A DNA stretch of 64,000 bases from Ophiobolus disseminans. Lineage: Eukaryota; Ascomycota; Dothideomycetes; Pleosporales; Phaeosphaeriaceae. Under the pieces are notes generated by a model. It was given only the letters and a program-made list of their open reading frames with translations, was not told where the DNA came from and searched no databases. Shown here in pieces: positions 21,284 to 32,868 of this stretch. How positions within the stretch are numbered: position 1 is the stretch's first letter; every line of letters starts with the position of its first letter. The translations under genes and the position numbers were made by a program. The DNA lies in assembly GCA_010093685.1 (NCBI GenBank), contig MU006230.1, positions 604,013 to 668,012 of the forward strand, given 5' to 3'.

Positions 21284-22087
21284 CTATGTGTATGATCCGT
21301 AGACGTCTTCGGGATTTCCACCACCGCCCCCTCCAAAGGAAACATCGTCACTTCTTTGGAACTGCACAAACCGCTCAAAGGAAAACTGGCTGTACAATTC
21401 GTTGTACGATTCTGGACCAAGGTAGCTCAAAGGCACCTTCACAAAATGTTCGTCTCCGTATTCACTTTCATCATCATCGCCCTCCTCCTCCTCGCCCTCC
21501 TCATCGTCGTTCGTGGTTTCTTGCACCTGCAGACCGAGCCTCTCGGCAAAGTCTTCATGCCGAAGTTGTACAAGATTGACATAAGCAATGGACCGTTCAT
21601 CCCATGTCGGTGGCTGAGGGGCGCGATTGACCACAGAATCAAGCACATCAGCATCCACATGTACACAGTATGTATGCCTTGGATACGTGAACGCGCCGCA
21701 CGGCCCGTCGTTGATCTCGGCCCTTGCTTCGTCACTTCTCACCCAGTCCGTGAATATGTTGCGGACCTGGTCGACCGTCGCGCCGTCAAGCGTCTGTTTA
21801 TCCTCTTTTGGCGTCATTTCCATCGTGTCTCGTAAATTCTCCGCTTTGAGTATCTTGAGACCTTCCTCTATCTCCCAATTGAGGTTCGATAGAAATGTGG
21901 CCCATGCTTCGTCAGACGTGTAGTCGCAGCGGTAAATTAGGAAGCCCCATTTCTTATGCTTGTGATACTGAATATCTTCTTGGATATGTCTAAGCGGACC
22001 TGAAAAGGGATAGTAGGCGATTCCGTCTTTAATTAGGGATTCTTCATAGGGGATGCGACCATGGGCCACGCCAGAGTGGTTGGCCAT
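21284..22087 (-). CDS. Conserved-looking 267-aa fungal protein of unknown function
   Basis: Single exon, ATG at 22087. The N-terminal two thirds look globular. They contain KKWGFLIYRCDYTSDEAWA at about residues 45-63, a signature I associate with a widespread family of uncharacterised fungal proteins, then FTYPRHTYCVHVD and a W/Y-containing core ending near the VNLVQLRHED segment. A very acidic stretch at about 195-215 and a short Gly-rich tail with six consecutive Gly follow. There is no signal peptide, membrane segment or known catalytic motif. The coding strand is chosen because the antisense open frame simply mirrors the acidic run. Role unknown. Confidence 0.75.
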   Translation of the reverse strand: MANHSGVAHGRIPYEESLIKDGIAYYPFSGPLRHIQEDIQYHKHKKWGFLIYRCDYTSDEAWATFLSNLNWEIEEGLKILKAENLRDTMEMTPKEDKQTLDGATVDQVRNIFTDWVRSDEARAEINDGPCGAFTYPRHTYCVHVDADVLDSVVNRAPQPPTWDERSIAYVNLVQLRHEDFAERLGLQVQETTNDDEEGEEEEGDDDESEYGDEHFVKVPLSYLGPESYNELYSQFSFERFVQFQRSDDVSFGGGGGGNPEDVYGSYT

Positions 22088-22722
22088 CTGTACAATCGGT
22101 GCGGTGTTTTTGTTTGAGGCCCTTAGGAAAGACGGATGGCGATGACAAACTCAGCTCGATATGCAAATGAGATATCGCGTAGTAGACTCATTTGTTCGAG
22201 GCTTGGGCGATTGCAAGTGCGAAGGCGAACACTGAAATGACTAGTCTAGCGCTTTAGTGGACACGTGGCGTTAGTGCAAACGATGAACTTGGAAGGCGCT
22301 ATTGGTAAGCTCGGGCGGGCAGGCACTTTCAGGCACCCACCAAAAAGCGCACGCGCAATTTAAATCGACCTCGGGAGATATCCCTTTACCCGCATATCAA
22401 TATAGATACCCGTGGACATACAACTATCCGCATTCTCATCTTTTGTGTTTTCTCAAGCCAGCACAAAGCGTGGGGTTTCCAGCGATCTCAAGTTTCACCG
22501 CCGGCTAAGAGTCACGCGATGGCACCTCAACGCCAACAACGACTGAGCCCAGACAGGAGCACTTCTTGATTGAGTGAATACTTGGTCAACGCCCACGCAA
22601 TCGGCCCTCAACTCATGCTTGGGTACGAGCGATGGCTACAGAGCGATTGTTATTTTTTTCTACAGATTTCGCACTGGCGGACCCGGAACTAGAGAACGCG
22701 CCCGTTGTGTGCGGTTCTTGCG
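22088..22722. other. Intergenic
   Basis: 635 bp holding the promoter of the 267-aa gene and the 3' flank of the chitinase. No gene seen. Confidence 0.6.
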
Positions 22723-25700
22723 CTAGTCTACGATCTCCATGTCCTTGATTTTCCCCTTCATTTCCTTGAGATCGGCCAGCAATTGCGCTGAGTTTGACGG
22801 ATTGGATATGGCAATTTGATCCTCAAATGCCTCAATGTGTTCTGTCATCCAAGTCTGCGCAAAGTCCTCAATCCAACGATTGTGTCTGTACAGAGCAGAC
22901 CGGAAATATGAAGGGGCGTTATACATCCCTGGATCCAAGTTGGCAACGCGATTGAATTCTTGCTCCAAGCCAGCCCTTACTTCTGCTCGAGCTGCTACGA
23001 CTTCTGGACTGCGTAGATATTCGAAAGATCCGATAACCTTGGTGGCGTCAGCGTAATACAGGCTGTCAAATGAAACTAATATCCTTACATTTCGGAACAG
23101 AAGCATGAGACGTTCTTGAGCGGCAATATCGAGGCCGGTTGCTGCGTTTAGCATCAATGGGGTAAATAATCTTTCAGCGATGGGGTGATTGAAGCCCATG
23201 ACTATTCCTTTCATTTGATTGATCTGGACCTCCGTAGCCAGTAGGCTGATAGGGTTTGTATTTGTTCCGAGATGGTGTGTCATTCGGGTCATGGGTTCTC
23301 GAATGGGCCTACTACTGCTACCTAGACCACCAACACTTGCAGGTAAGGTATCTGCAAACATAGTACGGTCCATGGTCGAAGGATCGAGAGCGCCATGGGC
23401 GAACGGTATTCTAGCACCTGTGCTGGGGTTTACCATCTCGCCTATGGACATCCATTCGACAATAAGTTGAAACACTTGTCGCTGTATTTGTCAGTGGGTG
23501 ATGACTTCACTGTGACCTCATGCACATTTACTTACATCTATAGCATGTTCAGTATCCGCGACGGACCTCGTGCCACCGTTCGGACGGGTTGTTGTGGGGA
23601 TGGGATTTGCTGTGTTTGGATTGATGCTGTCCGCGTTGACGGCCGTATCTGGACAATTATTTCCTCTCATGCGGAACAAGAATGGGCGTACTCTCTGCCG
23701 ACGATATTGGGAGGCAAACAACCGGCCAGCACTGGGCCAATTCATCGTTCTCACTCTGGTTCTCCTATTGTTCTTAGGTCCAAGATCAAATGACAACACG
23801 CCGCGACCGCGTTCATCTAACGTTGCTAGGGCATCGTCGTCATCATCTTCCTCCAGTTTTCTGAGATCTGAACTGCCATTGATGAGTCTGGCATCTCGTC
23901 GCGCCAGGGAGTCGTCGTCCGTTTGGTCGGTATCTGGGCATGAGCTAGGGCTGATGTTGCACAGGTCTTTTGGACACGTCAACTTCTTTGGAGGCGGTGG
24001 AGCTTCAGTCTTGCAACATGCCACTTGAAAGCGGCCCCCTTTGCGACGTTATTTGGCTGCTCAGTGAAGTAATTGTTGGGCTTGACTTACATCCGCATTG
24101 AAACTTGCCACTGCCACTGGGATGGGTGTCAATCTGTACCTCTCCCTTTTGACATTTGGCCTCGGCACAATCGAAGGCTATGAAGGTTAACTTCAGCGGA
24201 TCAATATTGACCATGGGCCCATACCTTTGCCCGTACGCCACGTACACTCCTTTAGAATAACCGGTGGTCGGCAACAGTATCGAGCATTCGGATCGGCCTT
24301 GGTAATACAACCCCAGTCGGCGTGCATGTTTCGTTTGGCCACCTCTGTTCGATCAATTGGACACTGATTGCCACTAAGCCGGAAGATTAGCGTATACTAG
24401 ATAAGTGGTGTTCTCAAGCTAGGGCTAACCAATTCGTCCAATAACACTGGTCTGTAATTGTTTTCCAGCCACCGGCATCGCAGCAAAAGGCCTTCACACC
24501 TCGAGTGCACTTTTTAGTATTACCTCTAGCTTCTGTCGGTGAGCCTCCCCACGACGACCTCATGACCAATGACTCGCCAGGATGACACTGTCCATTGCAA
24601 TCGCTGACATGGCCTCTCCATCTACACCCATTTTCTTTTGGCGCAGTCTTCGCAGGACAGCAGATAGGACGCTGTTTACCTTTCTGACCTTCTTAGTACT
24701 AGCACAATGAAGAAATTGAAGACTGCGTGATGCTTACCCCACACTTATCCTTCTCCCACCCAACAAGGACACTCCAAGGTCTACTGCCACATGTTCCTTC
24801 ACTCCCATCTTCTTTTCTACACTCATTCAATGCTTCGCTTTGAAAGCAATTGAGTTAGTAAATACTTGATTGACAGGTTGTAGGCAGGCTGTACTTACCA
24901 TTCCTGACCGTTTTGTCCAACCAAATCCTGCGTAACAGCTAAACTGTCTTTAGCAAGCTGCTTATCTGCCATAGCCTTCACATCAACATGTTTGAAGGTC
25001 TTTCCACCAAGAAGTCCTGTATGCGCGGTGTATTTGTCGTCATCTATAAGCTTGGTCAGAAGAAGCGTCGGGTATTCCGCGACTAAACGTACCGGCATCA
25101 CTAGCCCAGATCAAACTCCCGCCCAGTCCAATCTTGTTTGCCCATTCCCTTTTTTGTTTCATGGTCTGAGCATCATCGTAAGATAGCCACTGATCATTAT
25201 TGTAGACTAGATATTTCACGCTTGCATCTTTGTCATGGATCGGCTTAAGACTGGGGTTCTGTTTCAGTAAGTTCATGATCTCGTAGTACATTAATATACC
25301 ACTTGTGTCGGAGCAAGGTCCTGCAGCGGCACCACCCTTGAAGCGGCAGCCTGGGGTATTACAGCTTGCATCTTGAAGCTGAAAAGATCGGCCGTAGAAC
25401 CCAAAACCCATGAAGACTTTCTCTGGCGGTATGTTGACACGCCTAGTGATCTGTAAGCCTTCTGTGAGCTGATAAGGGCACAACGTCCTCTCGACTTACC
25501 AAAATAGCTCTAATGCGGTTCCAATCTCGGTCAAATTTGTATGTCCCTGAACAATGTTTCCGATGGGGTTATTGCTGTCCCACGTCCCATGAAGATCATA
25601 GGTCATTCTGCACAATCAAAAAATTAGCTATGATTTGCTGGCATGACGGTATACGTACACATTGATCCAATCGCAGTACTTGAGCATGCCTGGAAGATCG

Positions 25701-26981
25701 AACCATCTTAGGTACCAGTACGAGGACGGTGCGGTAAAGGTGATCCCAAGTTTTCGGCCTGAGGCGTTAAAAGTGGCTCGAAGCTGCTTGAGCAGCTCAA
25801 CATAGTTTTTGGTATCGTCATCTTTGCCACCGCGGTCTGGCGCACCGGGGTATTCCCAGTCAAGATCAATACCTAGCGTATTCGTCAGTCAGTAATTTAG
25901 GTAAGGCTACATGACCTATTGTAGCATACCATCATAGCCGTACTGATTCAAGAATTTCAGAACGTTGTTCGCAAACTCTCGTCGCTTTCCAACTGATCTT
26001 GCAATGTCTCCAAACAGCGGCTGTGTGACGGTGCCGTTATCGGAAAATGTCCAACCCCCTACACTGATCCAGACTTCTAATCTACTGTTGTACTTCTTGA
26101 CGTCCGCCACCTCTTTAAAAAGAGACTCTGGTGTTTGTGCGTCCATGGTAGTCAGAGCAAGAGTTTTCGGGTCGATGTACGCGAATGCGTAGTTCAAATG
26201 AGTGAGCGCGTCCACTGTCCGCAACCAGTGATTAGAGGATGACTTATTGATCAGTTTCTCAAAAACTTACGAGGCAAATCCGTGGGAGCCATCTTATGGC
26301 ACGAGAGCCGGGCGCTCCAGGATTCGTAGTAACCAATGACTAGGTAGGCAGTTTAGCACCAGGTATATTATATAGCATATCGGTAGCATAGGTTACCTTT
26401 ATCAAGGACCTGGCCTCCACTGGCCATTGGCTTTGGATGAAGTTCGCAATTGCTCTGGCATTTGGAATTGCAGAATTCTGTCGACGTGCCACAGAAACCC
26501 CATTCACTACAGCACGTGTTCAAGGGACACGTAGTTCCTGGCACCTTGTGGTGTTTACCACAGGGCGCAGTTGCGTCGCAGTTGGATGAGCAGCCATCTC
26601 CACAATACGTTGGACCTACGGGTTTATTAGATATCATCTTGCAGAAATTGGAATTAACTTGCCGAAACCACAATTACCACTAGCACCACAGCAGGCCCCG
26701 TTACCACAAGGCTTGTCAGGAGCACAAGTGTAATCCTCGCGTCGATGGAATGGGTGGTGATGTGGATGCGAGCGATGGTTACGTCTATGAGTTACCTGCC
26801 CGTAAGGTTCTTCGAGAATGCTGCCGTCCTTTGTATTGCTTTCTGATCGCAGCTGAGGCATAAAAGGCTCACTGTCTAGGGAGTCTGGGATGAATTCGCT
26901 AGCTGAAAGGAGAATAACGAAGAATATTGATAGTGTAAGGAACATAAGACGAAAGCGTGAGTATTGTGTTCTCAGCGCCAT
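22723..26981 (-). CDS. Large GH18 chitinase with CBM18 modules (subgroup C / killer-toxin-like class V)
   Basis: Fourteen exons joined in phase give 1182 aa: 26981-26663, 26615-26397, 26339-26271, 26214-25930, 25872-25659, 25607-25500, 25442-25093, 25043-24899, 24837-24738, 24671-24430, 24373-24225, 24177-24091, 24038-23536, 23481-22723. The start is the ATG at 26981. A hydrophobic signal/anchor lies at about 14-28 and a His/Arg-rich spacer at 65-82. Two Cys-rich chitin-binding (CBM18) modules follow at about 86-162, the second with CCSEWGFCGTS. The GH18 domain spans about 180-520, with SVGGW and the catalytic DGIDLDWE at about 297-304, where Glu is the acid/base. Cys-rich segments follow at about 560-760, then a charged linker and a 253-aa C-terminal block. 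Intron 1 (26616-26662) has a GC donor. The layout fits fungal subgroup C chitinases, thought to permeate cell walls. It is divergent from the LysM gene at 27599. Confidence 0.92.
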
Positions 26982-27598
26982 TTTTTGAATCTGACACAAC
27001 GAATGGTCTTCCCCTAGGTATCGAAAGCTGTATGATGGTGTTTGAGGAGTGGTTATATCCCGTTACACTAGCACAAAAGGGTTGGCTGATCAGATCTCTC
27101 ACTGAGATCACTTCGACCTATTGAACCGCTTCCCTATCCCCTAATGGCCCAGACTCGAATCGATCTGCACGGTCCGCTCCGAAGGTTACCGAAGTGCACT
27201 CGATGCACGTTACTTTCTCCACCGATATTGCACATGCACGGGGTCGCCTGCAACCATGCATCACAATTCAGGGACTCAATCTTTCAACTTCTATATCAGG
27301 AAACGAACGACTCAACTAAATTGCACGCAAAGTTTCACCAATCCAGGAACGCCGGGTAATTGGCAGTGAGTCAGTTCGACTGTGCCGCAATATGCACTCT
27401 TCTTCTAGCCCCCGAGCAAGAGTCGCCAGTTCAACACATCCCTGCACACTGAAGGTCCGAGGCTGGCGGCACGGAAGTGCATGAATGAGAAGATTGCTGG
27501 TGAATCTCAATCCAACACTGCAGGTGTTGGTCCTTTTTTTGAAGTGAACACCATTTGCGACCATCTCTTCGTTCAGCTTTCATCATTGGTAACTCATC
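26982..27598. promoter_or_regulatory. Shared divergent promoter of the chitinase and LysM genes
   Basis: 617 bp separate the start codons of two divergently transcribed chitin-related genes, so it must hold both promoters. No single motif stands out. The arrangement suggests co-regulation but does not prove it. Confidence 0.55.
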
Positions 27599-30011
27599 AT
27601 GGCACAAACTTCACCAATTTTTCTTATTCTGGCTGCATCATATTTCGCAGTTCAGGTCATTTCTCAACAGCTGCAGGATGGATTCCTTTCAGAGCCACCA
27701 TGGCCGAATATCACGACAAAATGCTTCGAAGCGATGAACGCTACCGTATCCTGCCCAGCATACCTTCAACGGATATCTGTGGAGTATGTCACCGCTATTC
27801 CTTCGCAAATATGCGATGCCGACAAAACGATCTCAAGCTGATACTACTCTAGCCAACAACGCCTCAACCCAGGCGAGCTCGAGACTCTCTGCACGAGCAC
27901 GTGCCGCAACACATTGAGGGGTGTTCGCTCAAACATCCTGAACGCATGCAAAGGTCCTATGGATATCATCCAATACTGGAACGGAGTCAATTATCCAGGT
28001 TCGTAATCCTACCAGCGTCAAGATACCCTACCGAGGTAGAATAACAAACTGACTGACGTTGTGTCTAGCCACATTTGTGGCTGATCAGTACCTGCAAACT
28101 TATGATATTGCCTGTAGAAAAGATCCGTTAGTATTTTGCTACAATCAACTCTTACTTTCTGACATCAGGAAGGGCAACTGGAAAGTATTGCGACACTCTC
28201 TTGGTCGAATGGCTGAGTAATACCAACTGGACTAAGGAGATGGAATGTCACGATTGTATCCTCGGTACAATGCAAACCCAACTCAAGTCGCCATTGGATT
28301 ATACCGAGGAATATGCCGAAGATTTTGCGTCACTGACATCTAGCTGTGGCTCAACTCAATACACTCTAACGACACCCACGTCATATGCGTTGAGTACTCG
28401 AAGTCAGGACGCGCCATTGCCAACCCCAACCTGCAAAACTACGCATGCAATCAAGTCTGGAGACACATGTAACTCGATATCTGAGGCGAACAATGTATCC
28501 ACTTTCGGGATCACCAACCGCAACAGCCTGTACAGTGACTGTAGCAATCTTGCGAGGAGAAGCACTATCTGCATTCCTGAACAATGCACACTATACAAGG
28601 TCAAGTTGAACGAAACGTGCGATAGTATTATCGAGACGCACGGTAATGGTGTTAGCGGAGCACAATTCTTAGCATGGAATCCCAATATTAACGATCTTTG
28701 TTCGAACGTAGGCGACTTGATCGATACGTACATTTGTCTCAGGTGTGTCCAATTTGGATTATCTACGTCAGAAACACTTTTTGACGCAAAGAAGTCCTCC
28801 AGGAGGAGCTCAACGCGCTCCGACGCCAACGGATAGTGGCGTACCCATCTCAAGGCCTACTGCACCTGTTCCTAGGCCTACCAATTCCTTTCCAGAGTCT
28901 AATGAGAAATGCGGCAAATGGTACAATGTAAGCTCACTTCCATCCCTTGATTTCTTCTACTAGCTAGCAAAGGCTAAACTTAAGGGCTTCGAACAGATTA
29001 CTCAAGGCGACAACTGCGAAAAGGTCTCCATCAAGAACAGCATCTCCCTTCCGGATTTCTACTTTCTTAATCCCACAGTCAACAACAGCACATGCAACAA
29101 CCTCATCCTCGGCGTGTACTACTGCGTTCTGCCTATCGGCGATATCACCACGTTCCCAAATTATCCCAAGACTACAAACTTTATCACTATGACATCGAAC
29201 ACGTTTACGACTATCGTGTCTACACCACCACCCAATATCCCGTTACCAACCCCTATTACGACATCACAACTTCCGCATGCGCCAGGTACGAATAATAACT
29301 GCTTCGCATACAAGAACTACCGGGAAATTCCTCCGATCGTGGACCAGTCGCAGAATTCTGAGGTAGCCTCATATACCGATTTTGTCAACTCGTGTGGCTA
29401 CCTTACAATCTTATGGGAGACGACAATTGATGATTTGGTCAAATGGAATCCAAGTCTTGTTAAAGAAAAGTGCGCAATGCAAGCTGGATATAGCTATTGC
29501 GTTTTGGAGAGCGAAGACTACAAGAGACCTGGTAATTCCACACGCATTCTTCCACCTTCCCAAAAGAACATGACTGATCGAGATACGTCAGATCCGGAGC
29601 CAGTTATGATTTGGTGCGAATCGAACATTACCCAATCCAAAATCCCAGCTGGAACTATATCCACTTGTTCATGTTTTGCCGAGATTTTCGGCGACGAGTG
29701 GCCTGACGATCGTATGCCTTCACCTCACTTAGCTCTCTCAGCTAGAGGCATTCATTGTACAATGCTAACGTGTTCTTGTCTCAGCTGAATCATGTGAGGG
29801 CCTTATGGACGGCATAGGTCTCGACCCATCTTACATACCCAAATGGAACCCATGGGTTGGCTCAGATTGTGATGCGGGGCTTTATGCGGGCTTAGCCCGG
29901 GGAGATTCAAGATTGGTGTGTAGAGGTGTTGGTGGGAAGCAGCGGTTGAGAATGTCCAGTACTGGCAACACGACCGACGTGACGACGGATTCGATGAGTG
30001 GATCGGATTAG
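27599..30011 (+). CDS. Secreted multi-LysM protein, 685 aa
   Basis: Seven exons (27599-27783, 27853-27998, 28069-28126, 28173-28742, 28795-28927, 28973-29711, 29785-30011) give 685 aa. The signal peptide is MAQTSPIFLILAASYFAVQVIS. A Cys-containing N-terminal region without LysM spans about 30-210. LysM-type modules start near residues 217 (THAIKSGDTCNSISEANN), 359 (ITQGDNCEKVSIKN) and 473 (divergent), with a further weak one before 360. Each ends in a YxCL or YYCV-type Cys, and Ser/Thr/Pro linkers separate them. The acceptor of the fifth intron is uncertain: AAG at 28972 is used (45 bp), while TAG at 28963 would give 36 bp and three more residues. LysM modules bind chitin oligomers. Long forms like this are often encoded next to subgroup C chitinases, as here, 617 bp away and divergent. 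Role inferred: chitin binding or modulation of the neighbouring enzyme. Confidence 0.85.
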
Positions 30012-30256
30012 GGGACCAAGGAGAAGACGAAGTGTCTATCGTGCAATGTATTTTCCTGATTCATAGAGAGCGATTGCGTAGGCATGCACAGTTATGAGCC
30101 GGCAAATACGATCAGGGAACATGAGACTACCGATAGAATGAACTGCGGGCTTTTCATAAGCTACACTGCCCAGGTGTGTAACAATGGTGTATCCGTAAAA
30201 GGATGCAATCAGCCAGCAGCCGTAATCGTTGTACAAGCTAATTTCACGTCACCTCC

Positions 30257-30268
30257 ATACCTAGGTAT
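30257..30268. promoter_or_regulatory. 12-bp palindrome ATACCTAGGTAT
   Basis: Perfect palindrome in the intergenic region, sharing the ACCTAGGT core with 30763-30778 and 31051-31064. It could be a site for a dimeric factor or a micro-insertion; neither is shown. Confidence 0.35.
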
Positions 30269-30746
30269 CATCGGCGCAACTAAATTTCTCGTAATCTCGC
30301 GATACTCGCCCACCTGCAGTTCGTTTAAACAAATGCATAGTATTCTAAGCCGTGCAGCAGCTACCTAGCAACCTCCTTTACTAGACATGAAGGACTGAAG
30401 TACATAATAAACCTGCCTTGTCTCTGTCATACGCAGGTACGGAAACGTTATAGTGGGCCTGGGCGAGCCAAACTAGTCCTTGTCTCTGTTCACTTCCGAG
30501 GTCATGCTCCAAGTTCAGCGCGATGCAGAATCGCTATCATAACAAACAGGGACGTAATGCAACTAAAAGCATTGAGACGCTGCCCGGACACCTGCATCGT
30601 CGAGGAGTACGACCACACCCTTCCAAGGTTGTCATCAAACCTCGGAAGTGCGCGGCCGAACGTGAAATGTGGCGCTTTTCAATTTCGCTGCAATCTCCCG
30701 AGGTCGGTTACAGTGGTGTTGGGCCGGTATGGGAGGTTAACTACTC

Positions 30747-30796
30747 ACTGTGCCTCATGACTACATACCTAGGTATGTGCAAGGGTTGTAAGGTTC
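30747..30796 (+). repeat. Local duplication, copy 1 (with palindrome)
   Basis: 50-bp copy starting ACTGTGCC and ending GTAAGGTTC. It matches copy 2 (30831-30872) except for a few substitutions and eight extra bases, ACCTAGGT, in its middle. Confidence 0.75.
30763..30778. promoter_or_regulatory. 16-bp palindrome ACATACCTAGGTATGT
   Basis: Perfect 16-bp palindrome inside copy 1 of the local duplication. Removing its central ACCTAGGT leaves ACATATGT, also palindromic and nearly identical to the second copy. Confidence 0.4.
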
Positions 30797-30830
30797 AGCT
30801 AGGTACAATAGGTCGACTCCAGGGCTAATT

Positions 30831-30872
30831 ACTGTGCCACACGACTACATATGCGCAAGGGTTGTAAGATTC
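30831..30872 (+). repeat. Local duplication, copy 2 (without palindrome)
   Basis: 42-bp partner of 30747-30796, lacking exactly the ACCTAGGT octamer. Confidence 0.75.
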
Positions 30873-31050
30873 GGCCCGGTTTGAACCCAAACCTGCGAGA
30901 CTCGATCTTTTTGGCGTGTGGATTTCAATCGGATCTAGACCATAGTGCTTTGTTTTCTAATCTTACAGGCCCTGATTCAGTCCATCTGACCTCGATTAAC
31001 TGAAGTGACAATAGGCCCGTCAAGCCGTGGCGAGCTTTCTCGTTTTCTCA

Positions 31051-31064
31051 GGTACCTAGGTACC
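31051..31064. promoter_or_regulatory. 14-bp palindrome GGTACCTAGGTACC
   Basis: Perfect palindrome 108 bp upstream of the second LysM gene's ATG. Removing ACCTAGGT restores GGTACC. Position suits a promoter element, but no function is shown. Confidence 0.35.
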
Positions 31065-31171
31065 ACATTGAGCATGGGAATGTCGACCACGAAATTACAT
31101 AAAGATATCTTCTCTCCATCGATACATCTTTGGATCTGACATCTTATGAGACCCGTATCTCGGTTGCATTC

Positions 31172-32074
31172 ATGATTCGTCCTCAAGTCTTCATCGGCAT
31201 CACCGCCCTCGTTTCTGGGTCAGTTGTCCAGGCCTCGAAACTCTTTGCAAGAGATTGCGCCTTCACGTGGCCTGCTTACGAGGGCGATACGTGTGAGACG
31301 ATGGCAAACAGTTGGAGTATCACTGAGGCTGCCTTCGTGAGCTACAATCCAGGCGCAGTTTGCAGTGCGCTCGAGGCTGGCAAGGAGTACTGTGTTGAAT
31401 GGTCCGGCACACCACCCAATGGTCCACCAAAACCGACGCCAGCATCCTCGACTCGCGGCACTCTCTTCACTTCGACGATCCGGACCACTCTTCTCAGCTC
31501 GACCGTTCGCAGTTCGACTCCTATTACCACTTCACCTTCCCCCACTCCATCAGGAGCCTGCAAGACAACGCCAGGTGGCGTGGTGACACCGTCACCCATC
31601 CAGGTAACAAAGTCACCCTTTAATGTTTTGATCTCGGCAGCTAACGGCTGTTAGACCGGATTAGTATGTGGTTGCACTAAATTCTATCGCGTAGTTAGTC
31701 AAGATGGTTGCTGGGCAATTGCCAACGCAAACGGAATAACTCTTGAAGATTTCTATGCCTGGAATCCCGCTACGGCCAATGAGTGCAAGAACCTCCAAGC
31801 CGACACTTATGTCTGCATCGGGAAAGGCACAGCTGTCACAACTATACCTCGTCCAACTACCACTACTACCCGCAACCCTCCACCTGGCCCAACACAAACG
31901 GGTATCCCGTCAAACTGCAATAAATGGGTTATGCAAAAAGATGGCATTTACTGCTATGATATGGCGGCGGCAGCAGGCATTGCGCTGGACAGATTGTACG
32001 CTCTCAACCCAGCCCTTAAAGGAGACTGTACTGGTCTGTGGGTTGGTTACGCGTACTGCATTGGCACGTCTTGA
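31172..32074 (+). CDS. LysM effector-type protein with three LysM modules
   Basis: Two exons (31172-31603, 31655-32074; 51-bp intron, phase 0) give 283 aa. The ATG at 31172 is chosen because it starts a signal peptide (MIRPQVFIGITALVSGSVVQA). Three Cys-flanked LysM modules follow. The first is near residue 30 (YEGDTCETMANSWSITEAAF...YNPG), the second near 150 (VVSQDGCWAIANANGITLEDF), and the third near 228 (MAAAAGIALDRLYALNP...YAYCIG). Ser/Thr/Pro-rich linkers separate them. There is no enzyme domain. The architecture matches secreted fungal LysM effectors that sequester chitin oligomers from host or competitor recognition. It follows the chitinase-LysM pair on the plus strand, which supports a shared chitin theme. 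Biological role in this species is inferred. Confidence 0.9.
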
Positions 32075-32868
32075 TGGGGTACTAGATATCGAGCATATTA
32101 AAACCTCTGATAGAATGTTGGGGTTAGGAATTAACGTGCCTTTTGTGTCAACGCGGCACTGCATATCTTATGTCGAAGTTCTGATTCATTTGTGTGTCGA
32201 ATGTCGATGTGGGTCCGGCGATTGCGACAGTGGAGAAGTGCCCAGGTGCTCACCAAACTATCGCCACTCCAAGAACACCTCAAACCTACCGCTTCAAAAT
32301 GCATCCAAATTTCAGCGACTGAGCTTATGTAGGCCTTACCTAGAGCACATGCGCGTCATCTTCTCTTGCAGTTGCGCTTAGTGCTTGTGGAAGCGCCACA
32401 CCTGCAGTCCTGCTACACTAAGTGTTTGGCTCTCGCCGTTCTTAGAACAACACCCATGCACTTGCAGCGCGCGACACCACATTTACTCAACCTCACAGAC
32501 AACAACCAATTACATTTGGTTCAAAGCCTGAGAATTGTGGCACCTTGAAGGCATGCGCAACGTTAGCTCAATGGCATTCGCATTTCACTCGTCCAGCGGC
32601 CCGATCAGGCGCCACACCACACCACACGTGCCTCTGAAGGGTGCCAAGCGGTGTCGTTATTGCGGCACAGCAGTGACATCCAACACCGCCACACTCACAT
32701 CCATGCAATGGTACACTGCCGCCTTGCGAGGCTGCTTCAACAAAGTACAAGTACTCCAGGGCTGGTAAGAGCCTGGTGCATCTAGAAATTACAGATTTCA
32801 TTCACAATCTGAATATTCACTTCGTTTCCATTCATCTCGTCTATTGTAATTGATAGATTACACTCACA
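32075..32868. other. Intergenic
   Basis: 794 bp. One CACGTG at 32625. No gene supported. Confidence 0.6.

Larger units (their letters stand above)
30012..31171. other. Intergenic with a local duplication and ACCTAGGT palindromes
   Basis: 1.16 kb between the two LysM genes. It holds two copies of a 42-50 bp sequence (30747-30796 and 30831-30872) and three perfect palindromes centred on CCTAGG (30257-30268, 30763-30778, 31051-31064). No gene is supported. The right end is the promoter of the second LysM gene. Confidence 0.7.

Noticed and set aside
24178..24224. Apparent frameshift in the chitinase Cys-rich region
   Set aside because: A 47-bp GTATGG...CATAG intron joins CTWRTGKA to FDCAEAKC in frame, so no frameshift is needed.
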